A stretch of DNA of 64,000 bases from Streptomyces sp. MP131-18 (GCF_001984575.1 NZ_LZNS01000001.1:5359933-5423932); one strand, 5' to 3'. Counted from the stretch's first letter, positions 1 to 8,290 are shown. Notes: generated from the letters alone by a model not told the origin. Numbers and translations are program-made.

Positions 1-254
1 TGGGCGCCGGCGCCCCCGCCTACTGCGTGTCGAAGGCCGCGCTCAACGCCTCGACCCGCATGCTCGCCGCCGATCTGCGCGGCCACGGCGTCCTGGTGAA
101 CGCCGTCTGCCCCGGCTGGGTCGCCACCGACATGGGCGGCCCCGGCGGCCGGCCGGTGGCCGAGGGCGCCCGCAGCGTCATGTGGGCGGTCGAGCTGCCG
201 GACAACGGGCCCACCGGCGGCTTCTTCCGCGACGGCCGCCCGCTGGACTGGTAG
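1..254 (+). CDS. SDR family oxidoreductase, C-terminal part (5' end outside window)
   Basis: The reading frame is open from the left edge (first full codon at base 3) and ends in TAG at 252-254. It encodes the last third of a short-chain dehydrogenase/reductase: the catalytic Tyr-x-x-x-Lys motif (YCVSK) lies at bases 21-35 and is followed by the usual cofactor-lid region with VNAVCPGWVATDM and a C-terminal GGFFRDGRPLDW, a tail common in carbonyl-reductase-like SDRs. Such enzymes reduce or oxidise carbonyls and alcohols with NAD(P)H in the cytoplasm. The GTG at 27 lies inside the active-site motif and cannot be the true start. The substrate cannot be told. A hairpin follows the stop, so it is probably the last gene of a transcript that enters from the left. 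Confidence 0.85.
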   Translation, partial: GAGAPAYCVSKAALNASTRMLAADLRGHGVLVNAVCPGWVATDMGGPGGRPVAEGARSVMWAVELPDNGPTGGFFRDGRPLDW

Positions 255-272
255 CCGACCCGGGAGGAACAT

Positions 273-312
273 CCGGTCCGGCGACACCTCGGGGGGTGTG
301 CCGCCGGACCGG
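273..312. terminator. Stem-loop between convergent genes
   Basis: Perfect 11-bp arms CCGGTCCGGCG (273-283) and CGCCGGACCGG (302-312), extended inward by a CACC/GGTG pairing. It lies between the SDR gene and the convergent XRE regulator gene. There is no T-tract, as is usual for actinobacterial terminators. Confidence 0.6.
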
Positions 313-425
313 ACGGGGCGGCCCGCGCCGGGGGTTCGCGGACGCCTGCGGGCTGCGGCGGCGGCGGAGCGGGGGCACGCCCGCGCCGGGCCGACGGCCC
401 TGTCACCATGGCTCTCCCTGCCTCT

Positions 426-1337
426 TCAGCCGCGGGCCCGCTCCTTGCGGCGCGCCGCGGGGCGCTTCGCCTCCCGCCGCCCGCCCGCGTTGTCCTGCGC
501 CAGGTCGGCCAGCAGCCGCAGCGCGATCTCGGACGGCGAGCCGGTCTCCGCGGTGAACACCGAAAGCCGCTGTCCGTCGTCGTTGGGCAGGCTCATCAGC
601 TCGTTGGTGAGCGTCATCGGGCCGACGAGCGGGTGCTGGAAGTCCCGCGTGTTGCGCTCGCAGGAGCGCACCGGATGCACGGCCCACAGCGAGGCGAACT
701 CCTTACTGCGCAGCGAGAGTTCCCCGACGAGCTTCTCCAGGTTCTGATCGTCGGGGTACTTTCCCACGGTCAGCCGCAGATCCGCGACCGTGTCGTGCGA
801 CTTCTGCTTCCAGTCCGCGTACAGCTCGCGCGCATGCGGGTCGAGGAAGACCAGCCGCGCCACGTTCGGCCGGTCCGCCGCGCGCGCCGGGGCGTCGAAC
901 GCCAGGTGGTCGGCCAGCAGCGCGTGCGCCGTCAGGTTCCACGTGAGGATGTCGCCGTAGCGGCCCACGACCAGCGCGGGCAGCCCGCCGAACGCGTCGA
1001 CCATCAACTGAACGCTCGGCCGCACCTGTTCCGGCTTGGTGCGGCGCCGGGTGCGGGACTTGCGCCGCGCCAGGCTGTGCAGGTGGGCGCGCTCCGTCGC
1101 GTCGAGTTGCAGCACGCGGGCCAGCGCGTCGAGCACCGCCTCCGAGGCGTTGGGGCTCTGGCCCTGTTCCAGCCTGGTGTAGTAGCCGACGCTGACGCCG
1201 GCCAGCTGCGCCAGCTCCTCGCGCCGCAGCCCCGGCACCCGCCGCAGGCCGCCGTAGTCGATGAGCCCCACGGCCTCCGGGCTCAGCCGCGCCCGCCGCG
1301 AGTGCAGGAATCTCCCGAGTTCCGTTCGCTGCTCCAT
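426..1337 (-). CDS. XRE family regulator with MmyB-like ligand-binding domain
   Basis: A 303-aa protein. Residues about 10-80 form a lambda-repressor-type helix-turn-helix (GLRREELAQLAGVSVGYYTRLEQG), and the rest matches the MmyB-like domain of many Streptomyces regulators, with the region around LVFLDPHARELYADW and a Trp-rich centre. Members bind DNA through the N-terminus and are thought to sense a small hydrophobic ligand, often acting on a neighbouring oxidoreductase or exporter gene. The ATG at 1337 begins MEQRTELG; upstream in-frame codons are less likely because conserved sequence starts here. The C-terminus is Arg/Lys-rich. It is read divergently from the PPOX protein and the oxidative cluster to the right, or could control the SDR to its left; its target is inference. 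Confidence 0.88.
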   Translation of the reverse strand: MEQRTELGRFLHSRRARLSPEAVGLIDYGGLRRVPGLRREELAQLAGVSVGYYTRLEQGQSPNASEAVLDALARVLQLDATERAHLHSLARRKSRTRRRTKPEQVRPSVQLMVDAFGGLPALVVGRYGDILTWNLTAHALLADHLAFDAPARAADRPNVARLVFLDPHARELYADWKQKSHDTVADLRLTVGKYPDDQNLEKLVGELSLRSKEFASLWAVHPVRSCERNTRDFQHPLVGPMTLTNELMSLPNDDGQRLSVFTAETGSPSEIALRLLADLAQDNAGGRREAKRPAARRKERARG

Positions 1338-1619
1338 GCCCTCAAGCATGCCCCGCGATCCCGCCGCCGTGCCTGCACCTGACAGGGGCAGGCACGGCGG
1401 CGGCCGGAACGTCATGCTCCTTGCATGGCCACGCGTTCCTCATCCGGCAGGCTCGCGCGCACCTTTCGCGTGCGGGCGCGGAACGCCGCAACGTCAAGTG
1501 CACGTAGTGCACGGGGCATTGCTCCGTTTTCTGGGAGAGACCGCCGTCGAAAGGCAAGCTGTTGATGTCTCAGCACATCAATCTCGGCGGTAGTCGGAAA
1601 TTGCCTGGGAGGACGGAAC

Positions 1620-2108
1620 ATGAGCGGTTCCCCTGATGAGAAGGACATGGCCTTCGCGCTGCCGGAATCGGCTCGGCGCCTGATCGAGTCACCTGCGCTC
1701 GCCCACGTCGTCTCCCTCAATCCGGACGGCAGTCCGCACGTCACCGGCGTGTGGGTCGGCATGGACGGGGGAGACATCGTCTTCGCGTCGATGTACGCGT
1801 GGCGCAAGACGCAGAACCTCCAGCAGGACGAGCGGGTCGCCCTCACCATCGAGGGCGACGGATTCCACGGCAGCGGCCTGCGTGAATATCTGGTGGTGTA
1901 CGGCACCGCCGAAGTCACCGAGGGGGGCGCCTTCAGCCTGCTGCGGCGCCTCGCGCGCACCTACATGGGGCAGGACGCACAGTTCCCGCCCGATCAGTTG
2001 AGCACCCTCGGCGGATATGTCATGCGGGTGAGGATCGAAAAAATCGGCGGTGTCGGGCCCTGGACGGCAGGCCCTCCCGGCCTTCCCGAGGACGCGCAGA
2101 CGACCTGA
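1620..2108 (+). CDS. PPOX-class (split-barrel) flavin/F420-dependent oxidoreductase
   Basis: A 162-aa protein with the pyridoxamine-5'-phosphate-oxidase-like split-barrel fold: an N-terminal strand pattern LAHVVSLNPDGSPHVTGVWV, then VVFASMYAWRKTQNL-type helix entry and ERVALTIEGDG. In actinobacteria this family mostly contains F420H2-dependent reductases or FMN-binding proteins. RBS GGAGG (1611-1615) precedes the ATG by about 5 bases. It is the first gene of a rightward series that continues with the exporter at 2264, 155 bases on. Start, strand and family are clear; the cofactor (F420 or FMN) and substrate are not. Confidence 0.85.
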   Translation: MSGSPDEKDMAFALPESARRLIESPALAHVVSLNPDGSPHVTGVWVGMDGGDIVFASMYAWRKTQNLQQDERVALTIEGDGFHGSGLREYLVVYGTAEVTEGGAFSLLRRLARTYMGQDAQFPPDQLSTLGGYVMRVRIEKIGGVGPWTAGPPGLPEDAQTT

Positions 2109-2180
2109 CCAGGGAAACCCGGAAAAAGACCCGGAGAAAATCCGGGAGAACTCCGGGAGGAAACCCGGGAGAACGTGCCC
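2108..2180 (+). repeat. Purine-rich CCGGGAGAA-type degenerate repeats
   Basis: The leader of the exporter gene has five to six degenerate copies of an A/G-rich element (AGGGAAACCCGGA, CCGGAGAAAATC, CCGGGAGAACT, CCGGGAGGAAA, CCCGGGAGAACG) spaced by about 10-13 bases. The stretch is nearly free of T and stands out against the surrounding coding DNA. Its function is unknown: an mRNA leader structure, a protein-binding array or simple slippage are all possible. Confidence 0.5.
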
Positions 2181-2263
2181 GGTCGGCGCCCGAACCGCCC
2201 CTGACACGCGACCACGCGAAAGGGAAACGATGTCCAGTATTGGGAATGACAGGGAGGCCCGGT

Positions 2264-3736
2264 ATGGCGCAGGTGAATGACCGGGCCACCACCGGCGGGG
2301 CGATCGACTCGCGCAAGGGATTCGCCCTCGCGGTCCTGTGCGCCGCCATGTTCCTCGACGCCCTCGACACCTCCGTCGTCGGCGTGGCGCTGCCGAGCAT
2401 CCAGGAGGACCTCGGCCTGTCCAACACCTCCCTCCAGTGGGTGGTGTCGGCGTACACCGTCGCGTTCGGCGGATTCCTCCTCTTCGGCGGCCGGGCCGCG
2501 GACCTGCTGGGCCGGCGGCGTACCTTCCTGATCGCGATGGGCCTGTTCGCGGCCGCCAGCCTCGCCGGCAGCCTCGTCTCCGAGGGTCCGCTGCTGGTCG
2601 CCTCCCGCATCGTCAAGGGCATCGCCGCCGCGTTCACCGCGCCGGCCGCCCTGTCGATCATCACGACGACCTACCGCGAGGGCGCGGAACGCAACCGCGC
2701 CATCGCCATCTACGGCGCGACCGCGGCCAGTGGCTACAGCCTCGGGCTCGTCCTGTCCGGCCTGCTGACCACCGCGGACTGGCGGCTGGTTTTCTTCGTG
2801 CCCTCCGTGCTCGCCGCGGCGGTCATGATCGCCACGCCGTTCGCGCTGAAGGCGGACCGGCCCAGCGGCGAGCGCCGCTCCTACGACGCGGGCGGCACCA
2901 TCCTGGTGACGGCCGGCGCCCTGCTCCTGGTCTTCGGCCTCGTCCAGATCCCGCACGACGGCCTGTTCAGCGCGACGGCGCTGCTCCCGCTCGGCGGCGC
3001 CGTCCTGCTCCTGATCCTCTTCGTGGTCGTCGAGAACCGCCATCCGGACCCGGCCGTCCCCTTGCGTCTCTTCCGCTCCTGGACGCGCAGTTCGGCCAAC
3101 GTGCTGGCCCTGGCGTTCGCCAGTTCCAGCATCGGCTGGGCCTTCGCCGCCACGCTCTACCTCCAGGAGTTCCTGGGCCACAGCGCGCTGCGCACCGGCA
3201 TCGAGCTGCTGCCCTACGGCCTCACCGTCGTGGTGGTCGCCAACTTCGTCACCGGCCGGCTGGTCTCCGCCATCGGCATCAGGTCCGTCGCCGTCCTCGG
3301 CATGACCGCCCAGACCCTGGGCATCGGCCTGTGGATCGCCGTCGGCACGGACGCCCGCTACGCACTGATCCTGATGCCGGGACTCATCCTGCACGGCATC
3401 GGCAACGGCCTGACGTTCTCCACCATGAACATCGCCGGCGTCAGCGGCGTCAAGAACGAGGAACAGGGCATCGCCTCCGGCATGATCATCGCCTCCTTCC
3501 AGATCGGCAGCGGGATCGGCGCCGCCGCCATCAGCGGCGTCCTCACCGCGGCCACCAACGGCACCAGCGACGCCGCGCGGGTGGACGGCTTCCAGGTCAG
3601 CTTCCTCACCGCAGCGATCTTCGGCGTCGTCGGCATCCTGATCTCCTGGCTCGGCCTGCGCACCTCCACGCCGAAGGCCGCGGCGCCCGCCACCGAGGCA
3701 CGGCCCGAGGCCGCCGCCTCACCCACCCCCTCCTGA
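2264..3736 (+). CDS. MFS transporter, DHA2 (14-TM) family drug/metabolite exporter
   Basis: A 490-aa polytopic membrane protein of the major facilitator superfamily. It has the DHA2 N-terminal signature (LDALDTSVVGVALPSI), motif A between TM2 and TM3 (GGRAADLLGRR), and roughly fourteen hydrophobic segments, the usual count for proton-driven multidrug and antibiotic exporters of this group. The ATG at 2264 is preceded by a strong RBS, AGGGAGG at 2251-2257; an ATG at 2240 in the same frame lacks one. The C-terminal 25 residues are Ala/Pro/Glu-rich and probably cytoplasmic. It sits upstream of, and in the same direction as, the oxidative biosynthetic genes, so it most likely exports their product or confers self-resistance (inference). 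Confidence 0.92.
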   Translation: MAQVNDRATTGGAIDSRKGFALAVLCAAMFLDALDTSVVGVALPSIQEDLGLSNTSLQWVVSAYTVAFGGFLLFGGRAADLLGRRRTFLIAMGLFAAASLAGSLVSEGPLLVASRIVKGIAAAFTAPAALSIITTTYREGAERNRAIAIYGATAASGYSLGLVLSGLLTTADWRLVFFVPSVLAAAVMIATPFALKADRPSGERRSYDAGGTILVTAGALLLVFGLVQIPHDGLFSATALLPLGGAVLLLILFVVVENRHPDPAVPLRLFRSWTRSSANVLALAFASSSIGWAFAATLYLQEFLGHSALRTGIELLPYGLTVVVVANFVTGRLVSAIGIRSVAVLGMTAQTLGIGLWIAVGTDARYALILMPGLILHGIGNGLTFSTMNIAGVSGVKNEEQGIASGMIIASFQIGSGIGAAAISGVLTAATNGTSDAARVDGFQVSFLTAAIFGVVGILISWLGLRTSTPKAAAPATEARPEAAASPTPS

Positions 3737-3792
3737 CCCACCGCTGACGCGTCGGCGGTGCGACCCACGCCCATCGAGAGAGGACCCCTGTC

Positions 3793-4239
3793 ATGAGCCA
3801 GCACACCTCCGGAAGCTCCGAAGTCCTGCTCAGCCGGATGCGCTTCCTGTCCGTCGGCCTTTCCGTGGCCGATGTCGAGGCAATGGCCACGTGGTATATC
3901 GAGCAGCTCGGGTTCGAGCACGTGCTGACGCACAACTTCGAGGACTACGGCGTCACCGCCACCTTCCTGCGCTACGGCGACCTGTCGATCGAGCTGGTGC
4001 AGAACGACACCATCGTCAAGGTCGAAAGGCCGCTGCCGCCGAATCACAACGCGGTACTCGGCGTGAGTCAGCTGAGCATTCACGTCGATGACGTCGAAAA
4101 GGCCCACGAGATCGCCGTGTCCCGTGGCCTGCCGATCGTCATGGACCTGGCCCCCTACCCGCCGATCCAGACGAATGCGTTCTTCATCCAGGACCCCGAG
4201 GGCAACATCATCGAGGTCTTCAAGGCCGAGTGGGAGTAA
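3793..4239 (+). CDS. VOC superfamily protein (glyoxalase/bleomycin-resistance fold)
   Basis: A 148-aa protein with the paired beta-alpha-beta-beta-beta modules of the vicinal-oxygen-chelate fold. The first module starts at RFLSVGLSVADVEAMATWY, the second at SQLSIHVDDVEKAHEIA, and it ends with the typical DPEGNIIEVFKAEW, whose Glu is a usual metal ligand; the His of LSIHVDD is another. Members are dioxygenases, isomerases, glyoxalases or drug-binding resistance proteins. RBS GAGAGGA lies just before the ATG at 3793. It follows the exporter by 56 bases and ends in a strong terminator, so exporter and VOC gene may form one unit. Resistance or biosynthetic role cannot be separated by sequence alone. 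Confidence 0.87.
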   Translation: MSQHTSGSSEVLLSRMRFLSVGLSVADVEAMATWYIEQLGFEHVLTHNFEDYGVTATFLRYGDLSIELVQNDTIVKVERPLPPNHNAVLGVSQLSIHVDDVEKAHEIAVSRGLPIVMDLAPYPPIQTNAFFIQDPEGNIIEVFKAEWE

Positions 4240-4264
4240 CGAAAAACCGCCTCCCCGCCACCCC

Positions 4265-4309
4265 GGCGGCGCCGCAACGCGAAATCCGCGTTGCGGCGCC
4301 GCCGTTTTT
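4265..4309 (+). terminator. Rho-independent terminator after VOC gene
   Basis: Perfect 17-bp arms (GGCGGCGCCGCAACGCG at 4265-4281 and its complement at 4287-4303), 5-base loop, then a T5 tract at 4305-4309. This is a canonical intrinsic terminator and splits the exporter/VOC unit from the flavin reductase unit that follows. Confidence 0.88.
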
Positions 4310-4443
4310 GGTGCCCCGCCGCGGTCCGCGGGAAGTCAATTCCGCATTACGTTAAATGCGCCTTGCTCGTGCGCCGTGCCGGAGCGACCCTATGGATAGG
4401 GGAAATTGGCGAATCGCCAGCACACGAGAAGGCAGAGGAGAAG

Positions 4444-4953
4444 ATGCAGATTGACACCGATGGATTCCGCAGCATATTCGGGGCTCTCCCGACGGCCGTG
4501 GCCGTCGTCACCGCCATCGACGGCGAGGGGAACCTCCGGGGGCTGACGACCAACACCGTCACCGCGCTGTCGGTCGAGCCGCCGATGCTGCTCGTCTGCC
4601 TCGACGAGGAATCGACGACGCTGCCCGCCGTCCATGACGCCGGCCATTTTGTCGTGAACTTCCTCGCCGATTCGGGCGGCGGCATATCGCAGACGTTCGC
4701 CGGAAAAGCCGACGACAAGTTCGCCGGCCTCCGGCTGCGGCCCGCCGCGCGGGCCGCGGGCGCCCCCGTACTCGCCGACGACGTCGTGGCCCACGCCGAA
4801 TGCGAGGTCCACAGCACGATCCGCGCGGGCGACCACACCATCGTCGTCGGCCTCGTCCGCGACGGCGCGGTCTACGACCGCACACCCCTCATGTACCACC
4901 GCCGGCAGTACTTCACGTGGCCCCCGCGGCAGCTCGCGGCCACCGGGGACTGA
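4444..4953 (+). CDS. Flavin reductase (HpaC/Flavin_Reduct family)
   Basis: A 169-aa protein with the NAD(P)H:flavin oxidoreductase split-barrel seen in the small subunit of two-component monooxygenases: FRSIFGALPTAVAVVTA near the N-terminus, the flavin-binding GLTTNTVTALSVEPPMLLVCL, HFVVNFL, and the C-terminal YHRRQYFTW. It would supply reduced FMN to a partner oxygenase, and the next gene 60 bases on is exactly such a luciferase-like enzyme. The ATG at 4444 follows the RBS GGCAGAGGAGAAG; an upstream in-frame start at 4291 lies inside the terminator region and is rejected. Its promoter must lie between 4310 and 4443. Confidence 0.92.
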   Translation: MQIDTDGFRSIFGALPTAVAVVTAIDGEGNLRGLTTNTVTALSVEPPMLLVCLDEESTTLPAVHDAGHFVVNFLADSGGGISQTFAGKADDKFAGLRLRPAARAAGAPVLADDVVAHAECEVHSTIRAGDHTIVVGLVRDGAVYDRTPLMYHRRQYFTWPPRQLAATGD

Positions 4954-5013
4954 CCCGCGCCAGCCCGGCGGGACCGGCTCAAGCCCTCTCCTACCCACAC
5001 CAAGGGAGCACCA

Positions 5014-6075
5014 GTGAAGTTCGGTATCGACCTCGCACCCGTCATCTCGCCGGACGAGAAGAGTGCGGCGGACTACTACGAGGAGGCGCTGCGCCTCGCC
5101 GTCCTCGCCGAGGAACTCGGCTACGGGCACGTGCGGACCGTGGAGCACTACTTCACCTACTACGGCGGCTACAGCCCCGACCCCGTGGCCTTCCTCTCGG
5201 CCGTGGCCGCCCGCACGGAACGCATCAAGCTGGTGACCGGCGCGGTCCTCCCCGTGTTCAGCCACCCCGTTCAGCTGGCCGGCAAGCTGGCGATGCTCGA
5301 CAACATCTCCAAGGGGCGCCTTGAGGTCGGCTTCGGACGCGCGTTCCTGCCCGCGGAGTTCGAGGCGTTCAACGTGCCCATCGACGAGAGCCACGAGCGC
5401 TTCCGCGAGGGCATCGAGGCGTGCCGCCGGCTGTGGGCCGAGGAAGACGTCGTCTGGAACGGCACCTTCCACTCCTTCGGCCCCGTCACCCTGCTGCCCC
5501 GCCCCTACCAGCAGCCGCACCCGCCGGTGCTGGTCGCCACCGCCAGGACCCCCGAATCCTGCGTGGCCGCGGGCGAGGCGGGCTTCGGCCTCATGATGGT
5601 GCCCGGCATCAACTCCGCCGAGCAGACCCAGCACATGCTGTCCCTCTACCGGCAGGCGTGGGCCGACGCGGGCCACGAACCCGGCGGCGAGAACGTCCAC
5701 ATGAGCTACAACGTCTACATCGACGAGGACGGCGAGGAGGCGTACCGCCGCGGCCGCCACTACGACGCCAGGGTTGGCGCAAAGCTGGCCCACGCGGTCG
5801 CCGACTGGAAGACCACCCGCAGCAGCGCCTACCGCGGCTACGAGCAGCTGGCGCAGGCGCACGAGGGCGGCGACCCGTTCGACGAGCACATCCGGGACAA
5901 CAAGGTCCTCGTCGGCACCCCCGAGCACATCCGCGGTCAACTGGCGGCGGTCCGCGACCTGTACGGCGACGACCTCACCGTCAGCTTCCTCGTCTCCAGC
6001 GGGGACATGCCGGTGGAGGACTCGGTGCGCGCCATGCGGCTGCTCGCCGAGCAGGTGGTGCCGCACCTCTCCTGA
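5014..6075 (+). CDS. Luciferase-like (LLM) flavin-dependent monooxygenase
   Basis: A 353-aa TIM-barrel protein of the bacterial luciferase-like family: starts MKFGIDLAPVIS, with the VRTVEHYFTYYGGYSPDP loop and the phosphate-binding LDNISKGRLEVGFGRAF region. It uses reduced FMN (or F420) and O2 to hydroxylate or oxygenate a small molecule. The flavin reductase just upstream makes an FMNH2-dependent two-component monooxygenase the most likely form. RBS AAGGGAG is 6-7 bases before the ATG. A hairpin and a CCCCTG tandem array follow in the 143-base gap before the SDR gene, so downstream genes may be partly insulated. Confidence 0.9.
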   Translation: MKFGIDLAPVISPDEKSAADYYEEALRLAVLAEELGYGHVRTVEHYFTYYGGYSPDPVAFLSAVAARTERIKLVTGAVLPVFSHPVQLAGKLAMLDNISKGRLEVGFGRAFLPAEFEAFNVPIDESHERFREGIEACRRLWAEEDVVWNGTFHSFGPVTLLPRPYQQPHPPVLVATARTPESCVAAGEAGFGLMMVPGINSAEQTQHMLSLYRQAWADAGHEPGGENVHMSYNVYIDEDGEEAYRRGRHYDARVGAKLAHAVADWKTTRSSAYRGYEQLAQAHEGGDPFDEHIRDNKVLVGTPEHIRGQLAAVRDLYGDDLTVSFLVSSGDMPVEDSVRAMRLLAEQVVPHLS

Positions 6076-6108
6076 CCCCGCTGCCCCTGCCCCTGCCCCT
6101 GCCCCCTG

Positions 6109-6138
6109 CCCGCGGCCGGACCTCCCCCCGGCCGCGGG
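6109..6138 (+). terminator. GC-rich stem-loop between LLM monooxygenase and SDR
   Basis: Perfect 11-bp arms CCCGCGGCCGG (6109-6119) and CCGGCCGCGGG (6128-6138) with an 8-base loop, just after a hexamer array (CCCCTG, about five copies at 6083-6107). No T-tract; it may be a terminator, an attenuator or an mRNA-stabilising element. Confidence 0.5.
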
Positions 6139-6218
6139 TACCGGGACGCGCGCGCCTTGTGAGCCTCAAGTCCTTGGGATTACGTTGCGGGCCCATCCGT
6201 TACGCCGGAGGAACATCC

Positions 6219-7025
6219 ATGCCGATTGGGAACGTGCTCATCACCGGAGGCTCCACGGGCATCGGCCGGGCCTGCGTGGAACGATTCGCCCGCGAGGGCG
6301 ACGCCACGGTCTGGTTCACCTACCGGAGCGGCCGGGCGCGCGCCGAAGAGCTGGTGGCGCGTCTGGCCGCCGAGGGACGCGGCGCCGCCGCCTTCGAACT
6401 CGACCAGGGCGACTGGGATTCCCACCAGCGGCTGCTGGCCGAACTCCCGGGACCCGTCGACGTCCTGGTCAACAACGCCGCCGTCGGCTCCCAGACCGTC
6501 GAGCAGTACGCCCCGGGCCCCGCGCACACCAAGGCGTCCGCGTTCTTCCAGATCAACGCCGTCGGCCCGCTGTGGCTGATCGAGCAACTGCTGCCCGGCA
6601 TGCGGGAACGCGGCCACGGCAAGATCGTCAACGTCGCCAGCGTCGGCGGCGGCATCGGCCAGTTCCCCGGCTTCCACCCGGCGGACGGCATGAGCAAGGC
6701 CGCACTCGCCTACCTCACCCGGCACCTCGCCGCCGACCTCGTGCACACCCCCGTGCACGTCTTCGCGCTGTGCCCCGGCGCCGTCGAGACGGAGATGTTC
6801 GAGGCGAGCACCCTCAGGCCGCTCGGACCGGAACGCCGCGCCGCGTTCACCGCCGGACTGCCCGGCGGGCGGCTGATCCGCCCCGAGGAGATCGCCGAAC
6901 TCGCGTACTGGCTCGCCGGGGAGCACTCCGCCGCCCTGCACGGCGCCGTCATCGACGCCTCCATGGGCCTGGGCGTCCACCCCGGCCTCCTCACCGCCAA
7001 CCCCGTCACCGGAGGCGCCGCGTGA
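6219..7025 (+). CDS. SDR-fold protein lacking the catalytic Tyr
   Basis: A 268-aa short-chain dehydrogenase/reductase fold: nucleotide-binding TGGSTGIG at residues 9-16, VNNAAVG, and the active-site Ser strand VNVASVGGG. At the usual Tyr-x-x-x-Lys position the sequence reads ADGMSKAAL, so Lys and the preceding Ser are present but the proton-donor Tyr is Asp (bases near 6687). The enzyme may therefore not be a normal carbonyl reductase; an epimerase, lyase or binding role is possible. RBS GGAGGAAC (6206-6213) supports the ATG at 6219. Its stop overlaps the GTG of the PLP gene by 3 bases, the first of three coupled junctions in this operon. Confidence 0.87.
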   Translation: MPIGNVLITGGSTGIGRACVERFAREGDATVWFTYRSGRARAEELVARLAAEGRGAAAFELDQGDWDSHQRLLAELPGPVDVLVNNAAVGSQTVEQYAPGPAHTKASAFFQINAVGPLWLIEQLLPGMRERGHGKIVNVASVGGGIGQFPGFHPADGMSKAALAYLTRHLAADLVHTPVHVFALCPGAVETEMFEASTLRPLGPERRAAFTAGLPGGRLIRPEEIAELAYWLAGEHSAALHGAVIDASMGLGVHPGLLTANPVTGGAA

Positions 7026-8290
7026 TCTCCCGTCAGTCCGCGCGCCTGGTCGCCGACACCCCCGCCATCGCCGACGCCCACTTCCGCGCCGAGGCCGAGC
7101 CCTACCACCCCCGGCTGCGCCCCGGCGGCTACCTCAACCTCGGCACCGCCGAGAACCGGCTGCTGTGGGACCTCGTCGGCGCCCGCCTCGCCGAACTCCC
7201 CCCGCCCACCGAGCAGACCGCCCGCTACGCCCCGCTGCACGGCGCCCCCGCCCTGCGCGAGCGGATCGCCGCACTCCTCACCGGGACCTGCCGCGCCCCG
7301 ATCGACGCGGACGAACTCGTTGTCATCAGCGGCGCCACCGGCGCCCTGGACGCCATCGCCACCGTGCTGTGCGACCCCGGCGAGGTCATCGTGGTGCCCG
7401 CCCCCTACTACGGCGCGTTCGACACCGACCTGGGCGGCCGTTCCGGCGCCGCCCTCGTCCCGGCCCCGCTGTCCGCGGACGACGGCTTCCGCCTCACCGC
7501 CAAGGCCGTCGACCGCGCCCTGACCGAGGCCCGGCGCGCGGGCTCGGTCGTGCGGGCCGTCGCCCTGTCCTCCCCGTCCAACCCCATCGGCGAGGTCCAC
7601 CCGCCCGGGGTGCTCGCCGACCTGCTGCACGTCGTCCGCGAGCACGACGTGGACCTCGTCACGGACGAGATCTACGCGCACGCGGTCTTCGGCGACCGCC
7701 CGTTCACCAGCGCGCTCGACCCCGCGGTCAACCCCGACTGGGCCGAACGCACGCACCTCGTCTGGGGCTTCGCCAAGGACTTCGCGCTGCCCGGCCTGAA
7801 GACCGGCGTCCTGCACACCCGTCGCCCCGACGTGCTCGCCGCCGCCCGCGCGCTCGCCTACTTCGCGCCCGTCTCCACCGCCACGCAGGAGGTGTTCACC
7901 GGCCTCCTCGACGACCCCGCCTGGGTCGCCGGCTTCCTCGCCGAAGGCCGCCGCCGGCTCGGCGCCAGCTACCGGCACGCCGCCGACCTGCTGCGCCGTC
8001 ACGACCTGCCGCACGCCCCCGCGGAGGCCGGCTTCTCCGTGTGGCTCGACCTCGGCGCGTGGCTGCCGGGGCCCGACCGGCCGGCGGCGGACGGCTTCGC
8101 CGCCGAGGAACGGCTGTGGCGCGACCTGTTCGAGACCACCCACGTCAGCATCCTGCCCGGGGCCGCCTTCCACGCCCCGCAGCCGGGCTGGTTCCGGCTG
8201 TGCCACACCGTCGACGCCCCGCTGGTCGCCGAGGCGATCCGGCGCATCGCCGCCCACGTGCACGACCACGAGAAGGGAAACCGCCCGTGA
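7022..8290 (+). CDS. PLP-dependent aminotransferase-fold enzyme, ACC-synthase-like
   Basis: A 422-aa fold-type I PLP enzyme. PLP contacts are visible: SNP Asn at 187, TDEIY Asp at 215 and Tyr at 218, and the Schiff-base Lys at 252 in FAKDFALPGLKTG, which closely resembles the SKDLGLPG motif of 1-aminocyclopropane-1-carboxylate synthases. The LGTAENRLLWDL segment (Glu44) also matches the ACC-synthase substrate-recognition motif. The Tyr that helps hold PLP and substrate in classic ACC synthases (DYHG) is Leu here (PLHG, Leu72), so true ACC formation is not assured; a gamma-substitution, 1,4-elimination or transamination is possible. GTG start at 7022 overlaps the SDR stop, and its own stop overlaps the next GTG. 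Confidence 0.88.
   Translation: MISRQSARLVADTPAIADAHFRAEAEPYHPRLRPGGYLNLGTAENRLLWDLVGARLAELPPPTEQTARYAPLHGAPALRERIAALLTGTCRAPIDADELVVISGATGALDAIATVLCDPGEVIVVPAPYYGAFDTDLGGRSGAALVPAPLSADDGFRLTAKAVDRALTEARRAGSVVRAVALSSPSNPIGEVHPPGVLADLLHVVREHDVDLVTDEIYAHAVFGDRPFTSALDPAVNPDWAERTHLVWGFAKDFALPGLKTGVLHTRRPDVLAAARALAYFAPVSTATQEVFTGLLDDPAWVAGFLAEGRRRLGASYRHAADLLRRHDLPHAPAEAGFSVWLDLGAWLPGPDRPAADGFAAEERLWRDLFETTHVSILPGAAFHAPQPGWFRLCHTVDAPLVAEAIRRIAAHVHDHEKGNRP

Noticed and set aside
4390..6066. 558-codon minus-strand frame opposite the flavin reductase and LLM genes
   Set aside because: His/Val/Asp-rich composition typical of an antisense shadow; the plus strand has RBSs and family motifs.
7022..8290. 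Calling this gene a true ethylene-pathway ACC synthase
   Set aside because: The conserved PLP-contact Tyr is Leu and no ACC oxidase or deaminase gene is present nearby.
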